Positions 10,759-22,163 are shown, counted from the first letter of the stretch. The stretch is 64,000 nucleotides of DNA from Plantago major (GCA_026545765.1 CM048844.1:69669035-69733034), one strand, 5' to 3'. Numbers and translations: made by a program. The notes: generated from the sequence alone by a model not told the origin.

Positions 10759-11370
10759 GTACTGCAGAAGACGTTGTCTCTTTTCAGAGATTTGCTCTTT
10801 TGTTCAGATGTCTATGTCTGCGCATTTATTGCATTGTACTATTTTTGTCCTGTAGTACCAACGGAACTATGCACGCTTTCTAAAGCATTGCATGTCCCTT
10901 TCCAGAGACCTTCTCATATTGAGATACCTGTTGAAACATTGTTTCCCATAAACATAGTTTTATCCAAGATATCTGAGTGTAGGTTTCTGTTGGCACTTTT
11001 CCTCATTTAGAAACCTTGTGTTCTCAGATATCTTTTGCAAAACTTGTTTATTGAAAAACACTTGTTTTTTTAAAGGTATCTGGACATAGGTATCTGATGA
11101 GACCAATTTCCTTCGTCTTTAGCAATCTTGTGCAGTCTTCAAATCTTCAAATTTGTTGAACTCTTCTGCCGGATGTCTTCTTCTTGGTCTTCTTCAAAGA
11201 TATAAAAATTACATTCAGAGACCTAACATCCTATACAAGATTTGCTAGACTATCATACTTAGTGATTTTCCTCTTTTACAGTGTTCAAGTGAACCAAGAG
11301 TACTAACCACCTTTCTGAGCTAAGATAAGTCATTAGGTTGCGATCAAAATCTAAACAGATATTCCTAATA
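10759..11370 (-). repeat. Older LTR fragment of the same Copia family
   Basis: This 612-bp segment repeats the first part of the Copia-A LTR (TATTAGGAATATCTGTTTAG at its outer end). It stops at CTGCAGTAC exactly where the Copia-A LTR begins. The natural continuation (CAGTACTATAC) is seen in the intact LTRs, so Copia-A inserted into this older LTR. The other half is expected beyond the left side of Copia-A, outside the window. Confidence 0.75.
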
Positions 11371-11390
11371 GTAACTAACTGAACATGGAA

Positions 11391-12050
11391 TCATGTGATG
11401 CATTGCCGAGATCATGGAGCATATGACATATATTATGGGTTACAGTTCAAAACAAGTCTTTACTGGTGACAGGTAAACAACATTATATGGAATCATGGGG
11501 TCCATTGCATAGATCATGGAGCATATGACAAAGATCATGGGGTACACTTCAAAATAAGTCTCTACTGGTGACATATAAACAACATAACATGGAATCATGG
11601 GGTGCGTTGTAGAGATCATGGAGCATAGGTCAGAGAACATGGGTTACAGTTCAAAACAAGTTTATTGGTGACATGTAAACAACTGAACATGGAATCATGG
11701 GGTGCGTTGCAGAGATCATGGAGCATATGACCGAGAACATAGTTTACAATTCAAAACAAGTCTATTGGTGACATGTAAACCGCTGAACATGGAATCATGG
11801 TGTGCATTGCAGAGATCATGGAGCATATGACAAAGATCATGGGTTACAGTTCAAAACGAGTCTCTACTGGTGACATTTAAACCACTGAACATGGAATCAT
11901 GTGGTGCATTACCGAGATCATGGGGTACAGTTCAAAATAAGTATCTACTGGTGGCATATGCAGAGACCGTGGAGCATATGATAGAGATCATGGGATATAT
12001 TAAAAATTACTCAATAACGGTGACAGAATAACTACAATATGGAATCATGG
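11391..12050. repeat. Tandem array of about 100-bp units
   Basis: ATGGAATCATG recurs at 11395, 11487, 11589, 11689, 11789 and 11891, and in degenerate form at 12039. That gives a unit of about 100-102 bases and six to seven copies. Each unit also carries GAGATCATGGAGCATATGA and ACTGGTGACAT-type blocks. Units are degenerate, without unique spacers, so this is a minisatellite-like array rather than a CRISPR. No gene is recognised in it. Confidence 0.8.
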
Positions 12051-12359
12051 GACAAATTGCGTTGAACATGGTAAAAATATTATAGAACATGACCTGTATT
12101 TTGAAGTTATACAAGTACATCAGCAACCTCAGTTGTTGAATTTGCTCCAGCTGAATCTGGCATCTACGATCAACAACTAGTGAAAATCACAAGGAAAACA
12201 TACTAAAACCTTCATCTACGATCAACAACAACTGAAAATCACAACGAAAACATGCGATCGATCAACTATCTAGCTAAATCCTCAACGAAAACATGAAAAC
12301 AAATACGTAGCAGTGTAACAACATGATCGATCAATTATGTAGCATTATTTTTCAATCAA

Positions 12360-12651
12360 ATCACAAAAAAATCACAGTAATATGTTCAAACCTTTTCTAT
12401 ATACGTTTTTGACAATTTTCGGAAGATATAACAGCAGATCGAGAATGGCGAGAGCACAATCTTCAATGGCGAGATGAATCGATGAATTTCACGGCTGAAT
12501 TCTGGTTGTTTTCACGGTTTTTCCGGTGGTTTTCACCGTTTTCCGGTGATAGAAACTAGAGAGAGAAAGAAGAGCGAGAAAGAAGAATGAGAAAATGGCA
12601 GATTAAATGCGTGAAAGCTGGGGTTTTAGCTGATGGTTTTGTGTATTTATA
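12360..12651 (-). promoter_or_regulatory. Orphan TATA box and pyrimidine-rich leader
   Basis: Read leftward, TATAAATA (12644-12651) is followed by a CT-rich leader (TTCTTTCTCGCTCTTCTTTC) and purine-poor sequence, as in a plant promoter and 5' UTR. No convincing coding exon follows before the tandem array. It may be the 5' end of an unrecognised element that includes the array. The function is unknown. Confidence 0.35.
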
Positions 12652-12931
12652 CCGACCCATATTACTATAGTAAGATCCACCTTTTGGCCCTTGGGTTGGG
12701 TTGTTTTTGGCAATTAGTTTTTTATTGGGGTTAATATGTAATATTAGAAAGTATGTTTTTATGTCTTTATCTAGGGGATGTCTCGTAGAAGACCTTCTCG
12801 AGTTAAAATATTTTTAAAAATTTAAAAAGATTCGCCTTTAAGTTCCTAGTGCTTTGTTTTGTGTCGAAGTCTATTTAATCTCTTTGCTTGACCTTGCTTA
12901 ACCTTTCTCTGGTGTTTAGCAGCTTTTCTAC
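12652..12931. other. Gene-free flank, possibly LINE 5' sequence
   Basis: This is AT-rich sequence with no ORF. Its last bases (TTTTCTAC) contain the left TSD of Copia-B. It therefore joined directly to 22054 before the insertion, where the LINE begins a few dozen bases later. It could be LINE 5' UTR, but I see no feature that proves this. Confidence 0.4.
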
Positions 12932-14739
12932 TAAGAGTGCAATTTATTGCACTTAGTTTATTAATTCGGTCTTTCTTCGTTTATTAACCGGTTTGACAAT
13001 TGTAGTTGTTTTTCTATGGATATTTTGTAGGAAATAACAAGTTTGGCTTCAACATTGCTTAATGGATCAAGATTGGTTAACTTGGGCCTCAAGGAAGAAA
13101 CTCAACGCATCCTGGAACAGTTGGAAAGAATCCAAAAGCATTTTGGAAGATCTAGGCGCAGGAAATACTTGAATAAGGAAGGAGTTTGATTTGCTTTGAA
13201 CACAAGGAATGCAATCTAAGCAAGAAGGAAATAAAGATCTTAGAGATATTCACTTGAGGATTTTTTTCCTCAAAACAGGACGTAAGAAACAGGAAGCAAG
13301 CGACGTTCTTCTTCCTAGTGCTGTTCGAACTTGGCTGCCTGGTTCTCTTCGACTTGGCTGCACCTATATAGACAAGAAGAATGCTTGCAAGAAAACGAGT
13401 CTTCCATAGTATCAATCTATAGCATATTGAGAGAGAGTTTTTCTTGTGTTTACTAGGCATTGTTGTCGAATTCACTTATGATTAGTCTTTAAGGATTGAG
13501 ATTTATTTTAGTGTATTCGAACTAGAATAGGTTTTTGATTATCTGATCTAGGTCTAGTCTTTGCAGTTTAATCATTCGTTTGTGATTGATTAAACCTAGT
13601 TTTTGTAATTCTACTTTTCTTGATAGTAGAAATTTAGGGGAAAATGACAGATTTAGTCCCTTAACTATACGTAGTTGGCACGCGTAGTACCAAGTTTGGA
13701 AATTCGGCAAATTTAGTGCATTAAACCATACGTGGTTGGCCCGAACAGTATCAAATTTCAAAACCAGGCAAATTTGGTCCACAAAGTATAGGTTTGTTAG
13801 CAAAAATCATCCTAACCTCAAATTTAATGACTAAATAACTTTCGTCACCAATTAAATTTAATTTAACCACAAAAAATTTTCTCATTTTATTGTATTTTTA
13901 GTTTTGGACCCGAGTTAATTTTTATAATTAATTTTTTCTTTATTAATTTGTTTGTGAAATTTAGTTGATAGTTGTTCCTGCATTGATTTCTGAATTTTTT
14001 TTCCGAATATGTTATATTTATGCTACGTAATTCCAATCTAATGAATTTTTTATGTTTGATTTTTATATTTTAAGATTGGACTCATAATAACGTAATAACG
14101 AAAAAAAAAAAAGAATTGATTGGGTAGGAAGATAAATAAATAATTGGATAAATTAAGGGAGTATTTTTTTTTTAATATTTAGATGATTATTTAAAATTTT
14201 TAAATATTATTTTGAAAGGTCATGTTTGCAAAAACAATAAATTTGAGGTAAAAATTATTCTTGTCGTCGGCGGTGGCGTTTTTCATATTGACGAGGTAGG
14301 TGCTACATGGAGAAATGCATTGCCATAAAGATTAACAAATACTACCGAACCGTGACCAAGTGTGCCATGTAGATAAATTTTGATGAATTTGGTGCATTAA
14401 GTTTGAAATTATGATGATGATTGCCAATGATAAATACGTTTTTGGACTAAATTTGCCAAGTTTTCGAACTTGGTACTGCACGCGCCAAGCACGCATAGTT
14501 AAGTGACTAAATTTGCCATTTTCCCAGAAATTTAGCCTAAGGCACGGTCAGTATATTTTATATATATTGGCTAGAATTTATCTGTGGTGTTCAGTATTTT
14601 TATCCGCTACAAACTGCTCTGTTCTGTTCGTTACTATTCACTGCTGTCGATTACTGTTGAAGACATTGTTGACTAACACCATAGTCAACATTGTCTGAAA
14701 CTTGTCCAGGATACCAATCCCGATCCAACAGTTCTAACA
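12932..14739 (+). repeat. 5' LTR of Copia-B, interrupted by a MITE
   Basis: It starts TAAGAGTGCAATTT (the first bases are mutated from the TGAAAGTGCAATTT of the 3' LTR) and ends CAACAGTTCTAACA before the PBS. Without the 888-bp MITE and its 10-bp duplication it is about 910 bp. That agrees with the 3' LTR once a 62-bp duplication there is discounted. Confidence 0.85.
13638..14525. mobile_element. Mutator-like MITE with about 85-bp terminal inverted repeats
   Basis: The ends are inverted repeats of each other for about 85 bases (GGGAAAATG..CA.ATTTAGTC at the outermost part), with a handful of mismatches. The flanks 13628-13637 and 14526-14535 are both AGAAATTTAG. The empty site AGAAATTTAG is seen once in the 3' LTR near 21774-21783. 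Long TIRs and a 9-10 bp duplication fit the Mutator superfamily. It has no coding capacity. Inside the left TIR a related second unit follows (13720-13790), so the terminus is itself repeated. Confidence 0.85.
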
Positions 14740-14754
14740 AGTGGCATCAGAGCC
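14740..14754 (+). other. Primer binding site of Copia-B
   Basis: AGTGGCATCAGAGCC directly follows the 5' LTR. It is the Copia initiator-tRNA-Met type PBS with one change (GGCATC for GGTATC). Confidence 0.8.
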
Positions 14755-14795
14755 AACCACCTAATTAATTGGTGTCTGAATTTGGTACTGCTACA

Positions 14796-16500
14796 ATGGA
14801 CTCTGTCAATCTTAATGCTAACAGGCCACCTGTGCTGGATGGGTCGAACTACAACTACTTACCGTCGGACTGGGCACATCAAATCAATTGAAGTCCGTTC
14901 CTGGAAATCTGTTCTTGAAGGCTACAGGGCACCTACCATAGGTCTGGATGCTGATGGAGATGTCATTCCAAAACTGGAAAATCAATGGACATGTGAGGAA
15001 TATGCTGAATGTTCCTATAATGAAAAAGCCTTAAATGCCATTTTTGCTCATGTTGATGCTCATATGTTCAAAATTATTCAGAATTGTACTACTGCTAAAC
15101 AAGCTTGAGACTTGCTTAAAAATCCTTGTGAAGGTGATAGCAGTGTGAAGCAAACTAAACTTAGTATGCTTAATTCAAAATTTGAAAATTTAAGAATGGC
15201 TGAATGATTTTCAGACTTTAGGTGAACCTATTTCAAACAAACAACTTGTTAGCAAAGTCATTCGTACTCTTTCTTCAAAATTTGATACAAAACGCACTGT
15301 TTCAGAATATACAAAAAATCTTGCAACTATGTACTTTCATTCCTTGATGAACAACTTGAAAAATTATGAGCTCCAACAGAATGAGCAACAAGGTGTGAAA
15401 AGCCATAGTCTTTCCCTTCACTCTAAGTCGAATGTTTCTGAGCCTGAAAGCAGTAGTTATGAATCTGATGAGATGACTAATGAGATGTTTCCTAAAGAGT
15501 ACAACAAGCTTCTTAAAAAATTCAACATAACCAATTTTAAGGTTAACCCAAGAAGTAGCTCTCAAAGTACTCCTAAGACTGCTAATAAGTTCAAGAAAAC
15601 CATTGAACTTCCTGCTTTTGATCCCAAAAAGTTAGAAAAGGTTAGATGTTTTGAATGTCAAAGTTGGGGTCACTTTCAAAGTGAATGTGCTAACACAATT
15701 CGCAAGAAGGGTAAAACTTTGCTTGCTTGTCTTAGTGATGATTCAGGTGATGAACAGGAAACTGGAACTACAAATAATCATGTTGCTTCTCTGTCATCTG
15801 TTCTGGACGATGTTTGGGAACCAATGTTTGGTCAACTGTGACAACTCATCATCATTGCAGATGATCTACTTTGATTATGATGACTCTCAGAACTGTGAAA
15901 GGATACTAGATGATGAATTTCAGATTCTGGAGTAACCTGTTCCACTAACTATAACTGTTTGCATGGTTCAGTTGATGTGTGTGTAGATTATCCTTTTGAA
16001 GAAGAGTTCACTCCTGAACAAATGGTGGAGGAACTGAAGCTTATGTATGAATCTTTCCTAATGGAATGGAAGAAGATCAAGAAACAGGCAAAGCGTCTTG
16101 AAAAGGAGAATGAGAACCTAAAAGAAACCACAGTGAAACTTGAAGTGGCTTTGACTCGGAAAGACTCTGAGTTTGAAAAGGTAACCTTTGAACTAGATAG
16201 TGCTAAGAAACTCATTGATAAGTGGTACTCTGCTGCTGCTATGCTTGATGAGATTCTTGATATGGGTAATGAGGGAACTACTGGTTTGGATTATTCTGGT
16301 TCTTATGACTCTTCTGCCTCTGATGTTTTTATTTTAAACCTGACACTGATTGCTCTAAGGTAACTGTTAAACCACTTTCTGAACTAATTGATGGACCAAT
16401 TTTTGTAAATGAAAAAGGTGTTTTGAATAAAGATAAGAGGAAAACTTTTGTGTGTCAGTACTGTCTCAAAACTGGACACATTAAACCTTACTACTTTCAG
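14796..16500 (+). pseudogene. Copia-B Gag
   Basis: Gag starts at the ATG at 14796 and shows SVLEGYRAPT and CSYNEKALNAIF early on. A CCHC knuckle (CFECQSWGHFQSEC) lies at about 15648-15690. A long charged coiled coil (KKIKKQAKRLEKENENLKET) occupies about 16010-16240, and a second cysteine motif (CQYCLKTGHIKPYY) is near 16455. Frameshifts occur near 14850, 15105-15330 and 15845, with further stops. The reading is cut at 16512 by a patch of LTR sequence. Confidence 0.75.
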
Positions 16501-16511
16501 TATCAACATCT

Positions 16512-16680
16512 AATGTAATCTAAGCAAGAAGGAAATAAAGATCTTGGAGATATTCACTTGAGGATTTTTCCTCAAAACAGGACGTAAGAAAGAGGAAGCA
16601 AGCGGCGTTCTTCTTCCTTGTGCTGTTCAAACTTGTCTGCCTGGTTCTCTTCGACTTCTCTACACCTGTATAGACAAGAA
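16512..16680 (+). repeat. Misplaced LTR patch inside Copia-B
   Basis: About 169 bases are nearly identical to 21357-21526 of the 3' LTR, in the same orientation, and sit between gag and integrase. The patch shares 3'-LTR-specific variants (CTTGGAGATATT, CTCTACACCTGTATAG) rather than those of the 5' LTR (CTTAGAGATATT, GGCTGCACCTATATAG). Both junctions show short identity (AATG.AATCTAAGC and TAGACAAGAA). Confidence 0.8.
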
Positions 16681-16801
16681 CAATAAAATTGAAACAGCTA
16701 ATGTTGATGTTAATGTTGCCTCAACATCGAAGTCAACAGTGTCAGTTTCTAAGGTTCAAACATCAGTTGCACCAGTATAGAAAGCTAAACCTACTGGAAC
16801 T

Positions 16802-17658
16802 GTGAAAAATCAGAAAGAAAAGTCTAAGAAATATCGTGCACTCAGAGAAAAGATAGTATGCAATGTTGCTTTATTTGTTGCTACTTCACCTGACAATGCA
16901 GGGAAGCATGTATGTGGTGACTGTCTAAAAGGTATACAGACTAGAACTGTTCATCAGTCTATTCAGCCAAAAGGACAGAAAATAGGTACCTCTAATTGCT
17001 TTAAACTAATGCATATGGATCTTATGGGTCCCATTGAGGTTGAAAGTCTTGGTGGTAAGTGGTACATTTTTATCATAGTTGATGATTTTTTCGATTTTCC
17101 TGGGTAAGTTTTTTTAAAAGAAAAATCTGAAACGTTTGATTCTTTCAAGAAATTGCATACTAGGATTAGAAATCAGTACTCTTCTATTGTTCAAAGAATT
17201 GAACTGATCATGGTTGGGAATTTGAAAATCAGTCCTTTGCTGCCTTTTGCAAAAATAAAGGAATTTTCCATGAATTTTCTGCTCCTAAAACTCCCTAACA
17301 AAATGGAGTAGCCGAAAGAAAGAATCGAACTTTGCAAGAAATGGCTAGGGGTATGTTGAGTTCCATGAATCTATCTAAAAGGTTGTGGGCTAAAGCTATC
17401 AACACAGCTTGCCACATCATTAATTGTGTATACCTTAGTCTAGGAACTACAACAACTCCCTATGAGATCTTGAATGGTAAGAAGCCTAATCTTAAGTACT
17501 TTCATGTCTTTGGCTGTGCATGCTATATACTTAATGATAGGGAACATCTAGGGAAGTTTGATGCTAAGAGTCACAAAGGTATATTTGTTAGATATTCACT
17601 TAATATTCATGCGTTTAGAGTTTACAATCCAAGGACGCAAACATTCAGGAATCTGTGA
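16802..17658 (+). pseudogene. Copia-B integrase
   Basis: This segment starts in the zinc-binding end (VCGDCLKGIQTRT) and shows the first catalytic Asp in LMHMDLMGP. It then carries QNGVAERKNRTLQEMARGML with the catalytic Glu, and HVFGCACYILNDRE with IFVRYSLNIHAFRVYN. The region of the second Asp near 17190-17230 is altered and a stop interrupts PQQNG. Protease and the GAG-pre-integrase domain are absent between 16680 and 16900, so a deletion probably accompanied the LTR patch. Confidence 0.75.
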
Positions 17659-18890
17659 ATGTTACTTTTGATGATTCTGTCCCATTTGCTCATAAACAAG
17701 TTAGTGTAGGTACTAAACCAGAAGCTCCAGAGACTGTCAGTGAAAAACTGATCGATGTTGAGAATACTGTTGACTCAACACTGCCCCAAACAACACTGTC
17801 TGACAGCTCCTCAGATGAATCTGTATCTGAAAAAGGAGAAGAACTTGAACAGGAGACAACTGAACCTCTGGACAACATCAGACGTGATGCTCCTCCTAGA
17901 ATTCGAAGAAATCACCCTAGCACTCAAGTGATTGGAGATCTGAATGAAGGGATGAATCTGAGGAAGAACACTAGGCGAAACTACAAAGATCTGGTAAGTA
18001 TGTCCACACACTACCAAGAGGTAAGCTCTTCTTGTTTTGTCTCTGTCTTTGAACCTAAGAATGTGAATGAAGCTTTGAAAGATGATTACTGGTCAGAGGC
18101 AATGCAAAATGAACTGCACCAATTCAGAACTAATGAAGTTTGGGTTTTAGTCCCTCGTCTCTCCAATATTAATATCATAGGTACTAAGTGGATTTTCAAA
18201 AACTAAAGTGATGAAAATGGTGTTGTGGTGAAAAATAAAGCCCGTCTTGTTGCACAAGGGTACACTTAAGTGGAAGGAGTCGATTTTGATTAAACTTTTG
18301 CTCCCGTAGCTAGACTCGAATCAATTAGACTTCTTTTACCCATAGCCTGTGCTTTGAACATTAAACTGAAACAGATGGATGTAAAGGGGCTTTTCTCGAT
18401 GGTTATATTGATAAAAAGTTATGTCGAACAACTCAAAGGATTTGAAGATACCAACCACCCTAACCATGTTTTTAAACTCAAAAAGGCTTTATACGGTCTA
18501 AAGCAAGCTCCTCGAGCTTGGTATGCTAGACTAACTGAGTTTCTTATCAACTTTGGTTTTACAAAAAGGGTAGGGTGATCAAACCTTGTTCATTCTTAGA
18601 TAAGGAAAAGATCTTTGCATCGCACAAATCTATGTTGATGATATGGTGTTCGGCTCGACTAATACTTCCATGGTAGATCAATTTGTCCAAGCTATGACAG
18701 GTACCTTTGAGATGAGTATGATAGGGGATCTCAACTATTTTCTTGGTCTCCTGATTTAGCAACAAAGGTATGGTCTCTTTTTGTCTCAAGAGAAATATGC
18801 CAGGAATCTGATCAAAAAGTTTGGTCTAGAGAACTCTAAGCCGTGCAGTACTCCTATGTCTACCTCTATAAAGTGGCGGAATCGATGTTG
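17655..18890 (+). pseudogene. Copia-B reverse transcriptase
   Basis: An acidic linker (17655-17930) is followed by FEPKNVNEALKDDYWSEAMQ, NEVWVLVPRL and GTKWIFKN. The palm motifs are broken by stops (KARLVAQGYT region near 18240). [16 protein letters not shown] is near 18487, and the catalytic YVDD at 18631-18642 is followed by MVFGS. GDLNYFLGL lies near 18727. It is clearly RT but cannot be translated. Confidence 0.8.
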
Positions 18891-19029
18891 ATTGACATTA
18901 TGAGATCAATGATCGGCATATACATCTGATTAGGCCGACTCGACATCATGTTCTCTGTGTGTGTGTGTGCCAGGTATCAGTCTAACCTGAATAATCCCAC
19001 ACCTGAATGTAGTTAAAAGAATACTTAGA

Positions 19030-19551
19030 TATATATCAGGAACTGTTAATCTTGGATTATGGTATGCATGTGATACAAACACTAATCTAGTGGAATTTAG
19101 TGATTCTGATTGGGCTGGTGATCTAGATGATAGAAAACCCACAAGTGGAGGTTGCTTTTATCTTGGTTCTAATTTAGTGTCTTGGTATAGCAAGAAACAG
19201 AACTGTGTGTCACTCACAACTGTTGAATCTGAATATGTAGTAGCTGGGAGTTGTGTGACTCAACTAGTATGGTTGGAAAATATGCTGCACGACTACGGTC
19301 TGCAAAGTGATACCCTGTTGATGTTCTGTGATAACCTTAGTGCCATAAATATTTCTAAGAACCCTGTTCAACACTCACGCACGAAACACATAGACATTAG
19401 GCATCATATTCTTAGGTATTTGGTCAATCTGCAAGTAATTAACATAGAACACATAGATACAACCAATCAACTTGCTGATATTTTTACCAAGCCTTTATAT
19501 AGTGAGAGATTCTTCAATCTTAGAAGATCTCTTGGTCTGTGCTCTCTGTGA
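19030..19551 (+). pseudogene. Copia-B RNase H
   Basis: The ORF at 19090-19551 shows FSDSDWAGDLDDRKPTSGG, VSLTTVESEYVVAGSC, MFCDNLSAINISKNPVQHS, TKHIDIRHH and [10 protein letters not shown], the full set of Copia RNase H motifs. It ends naturally with RRSLGLCSL. Upstream (18890-19090) is degraded. It is the best preserved domain of Copia-B. Confidence 0.85.
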
Positions 19552-21082
19552 TCTTCGTTGTTGAACCTAATGTTGACTAAACATCACAGTCAACATTGGC
19601 AGTTAGAAAATGTGATGTATTTTGTGTTTGCTTCTTGTTTCTGTTTTTGTGCTTCTGTGCCTATCTCTAGTTGTTACTGTTGCCCAGCTCTAAAAAGGGG
19701 TTCATTGTTTTTAAAAGACTGCTTGAAACCAAGTTTAAAGGTCTCTAGTTTGGAGTGTGTTTGTTTTCATACAAAATCCATTTGTGCTGATTTTGGTTAT
19801 TTTTGCTACTAGTACCTTGCTTCGCACTTGATGTTACCTCGTGCTTTTGTTCCAACAATTAAATGAAATCAAAGAAAAAGGGCTCGAAGTGTTTCCATCG
19901 AGGGTCGTGTTGGGCAGGACCAAATACTACCCACATACCGGCGTGGCCAATGCGTGAGGGTTGATGGCCTGAACTTTCAACTGACACGCACAAAAGTGAT
20001 GATCTTCGTAATGCTGCTGGATCACTTGCAAAATTGAGTACCAATTTGCCCAATGTGGCTAATGAGTGTCTTCTATGCCATGAGACGTGTGTTTACCTTA
20101 CTCCACATAGGCTTCGTCTTTGGACGGGATTCATACGTGTTCCAATTATTTGACATGGTTCACTGTCTCATGGTCATTACCACTTAAAATCAAGATATTT
20201 TCTTTAAAACATTGAGGTGATGTTGAGTGTGTTTCTTTGGTATTTCCCTCTCTTTCTGTTTTACCTTCAGCATTAAGTGGTGTTAACCTGATCTGCACTC
20301 TCCTTACTTGGTTTCCTGGATAGCTTACAATAAGAGTGGTTTGATTTTTCGATGTTACCCTCAATGATGAGTCAACATTCAGTTCAACAGAGACTTTATA
20401 TGCCTTATTCTTTGAGTTGATGTGTCATTTCTTTCCTGTTATGCTTGTTTTTGGGTTTGAGGGGTAGTAGATGTGTCTTGTAGTTCCTTGGGTTTGCATT
20501 TGTTCCTACTTGAAAAGTCACCATGTTAGGGTTAAGATATTTAGTCAACCTCCCTAAGGATTGTCTAATTTTATCTGATTTCTTGACTCGACGGATAACT
20601 GGACTACTTGCTACTTTAATCCTCAATTAACAGTTGTGTACAATTTGTATGCTTTGATATATATTTGCAGGAATCTTTCTAGCACAAACCCAACAACAAC
20701 CATCATGACTTATCTTGTAAGTTGTGTAAATGACCATCCACTCTTATCCTAACACTGCCCTCCAACTGATCCAACCTCTATTCCTGTTTCCGCTACCTCC
20801 TTTGCTAGTGTTGACGACAATGTTGAGTCAACATCGTTTCAAGGCATTGGTACTTTGTCTGCAGGTCTTCAATAGACTACCAAGATGTTGAAGTTTACAA
20901 AGAACTTTGTTTTCTTTCCTTCCTCACAAAAAGGGGGAGAATGTTTGGTTCAATTGAACTCTTGGTATTTTGTATTAAGGGGGAGTTCTTGTAGCAAGGG
21001 GGAGTTGCTTGATATTGTCTTGTTTTTACTACTAACTACTTTTTTTGGTTTTGTGAAGAAAGACAAGAAATAAGGGGGAAAT
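19552..21082 (+). other. Copia-B 3' untranslated region with four polypurine tracts
   Basis: This is about 1.5 kb without a recognisable gene; ORFs here are short and without known motifs. Near its end AAGGGGGA-type tracts occur four times (20929-20940, 20977-20985, 20996-21005 and 21070-21082). The last abuts the 3' LTR and is the functional candidate. Repeated polypurine tracts are known for SIRE-type Copia elements. Confidence 0.7.
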
Positions 21083-22048
21083 TGAAAGTGCAATTTATTT
21101 CACTTAGTTTATTCATTCAACCTTTCTTCGTTTATTAACCGGTTCAACAATTGTAGTTGTTTTTCTATGGATATTTTGTAGGAAATAACAAGTTGGGCTT
21201 CAACATTGCTTAATGGATCCATATTGGTTAGCTTGGGCCTCAAGGAAAAAACCCAATGCAATCTGGAAGAGCTGGAAAGAATCCAAATGCAGTTTGGAAG
21301 ATCTGGGCGCAGGAAACTTGAATAAGGAAGGAGTTTGATTTGCTTTGGACACAAGGAATGCAATCTAAGCAAGAAGGAAATAAAGATCTTGGAGATATTC
21401 ACTTGAGGATTTTTCCTCAAAACAGGACGTAAGAAACAGGAAGCAAGCGGCGTTCTTCTTCCTTGTGCTGTTCGAACTTGTCTGCCTGGTTCTCTTCGAC
21501 TTCTCTACACCTGTATAGACAAGAAGAATGCTTACAAGAAAATGAGCCTTCCATAGTATCAATTCATAAAATATTGAGAGATAGTTTTTCTTGTGTTTAC
21601 CAGGCATTGTTGTCGAATTCACTTGTGAGTAGTCTCTAAGGATTGAGATTTACTTTAGTGCCTTCGAACTAGAATAGGTTTTTGATTATCTATTCTAGGT
21701 CTAGTCTTTGCAGTTTAATAATTAATTTGTGATTGATTATACCTAGTTTTTGTAATTCTACTTTTCTTGATATTAGAAATTTAGCCTAAGGCACGGTCAG
21801 TATAATTTATATATATTGGCTAGAATTTATCTGTGGTGTTCAGTATTTTTATCCGCTGCAAACCGCTGCATTCATTCTTTGTTCATCTTTGTCGACATCT
21901 TGTTGAAGACATTGTTGAATCTATACCATAGTCAACATCGTCTGAAACTTGTGTAGAGTACCAATCCCGGTCCAACAGTTCTATCGTCTATAGTCAACAT
22001 CGTCTGAAACTTGTGTAGAGTACCAATCCCGGTCCAACAGTTCTAACA
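21083..22048 (+). repeat. 3' LTR of Copia-B (966 bp)
   Basis: It starts TGAAAGTGCAATTT after the polypurine tract and ends CAACAGTTCTAACA. A 62-bp segment near the end is tandemly duplicated (starts at 21929 and 21991), which the 5' LTR lacks. The 169-bp segment 21357-21526 recurs inside the element at 16512. Confidence 0.85.
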
Positions 22049-22163
22049 TCTACCTTTGCCTACAGTGTTTCTCTCGGCCATTCTCATTGACTTCAGCACC
22101 ATTTACACCCATAGTTCCCTTTTCGTTGTCAGGGCAGGCTGGTTTCTTGGCTCTCTTCTTGTG

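Larger units (their letters stand above)
12932..22048 (+). mobile_element. Copia-B, SIRE-like Copia retrotransposon with TSD TCTAC
   Basis: This is a complete but decayed element. It has a 5' LTR (12932-14739, enlarged by a MITE), PBS, gag, integrase, RT, RNase H, several polypurine tracts and a 3' LTR (21083-22048). The five bases before (12927-12931) and after (22049-22053) are both TCTAC. Protease and the pre-integrase region are missing, and pol has many stops. Gag begins with DSVNLNANRPPVLDGSNYNY, a pattern seen in SIRE-type Gag. The LTRs differ from each other at many sites, so the insertion is not recent. Confidence 0.9.

Noticed and set aside
11391..12050. CRISPR-like repeat array
   Set aside because: Units of about 100 bases are degenerate and adjoin each other without unique spacers, and the window is plant nuclear DNA.
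18930..19142. Minus-strand ORF of 70 residues in Copia-B
   Set aside because: It lies antisense to the RNase H region and contains a GTGTGT repeat translation; it is a shadow ORF.
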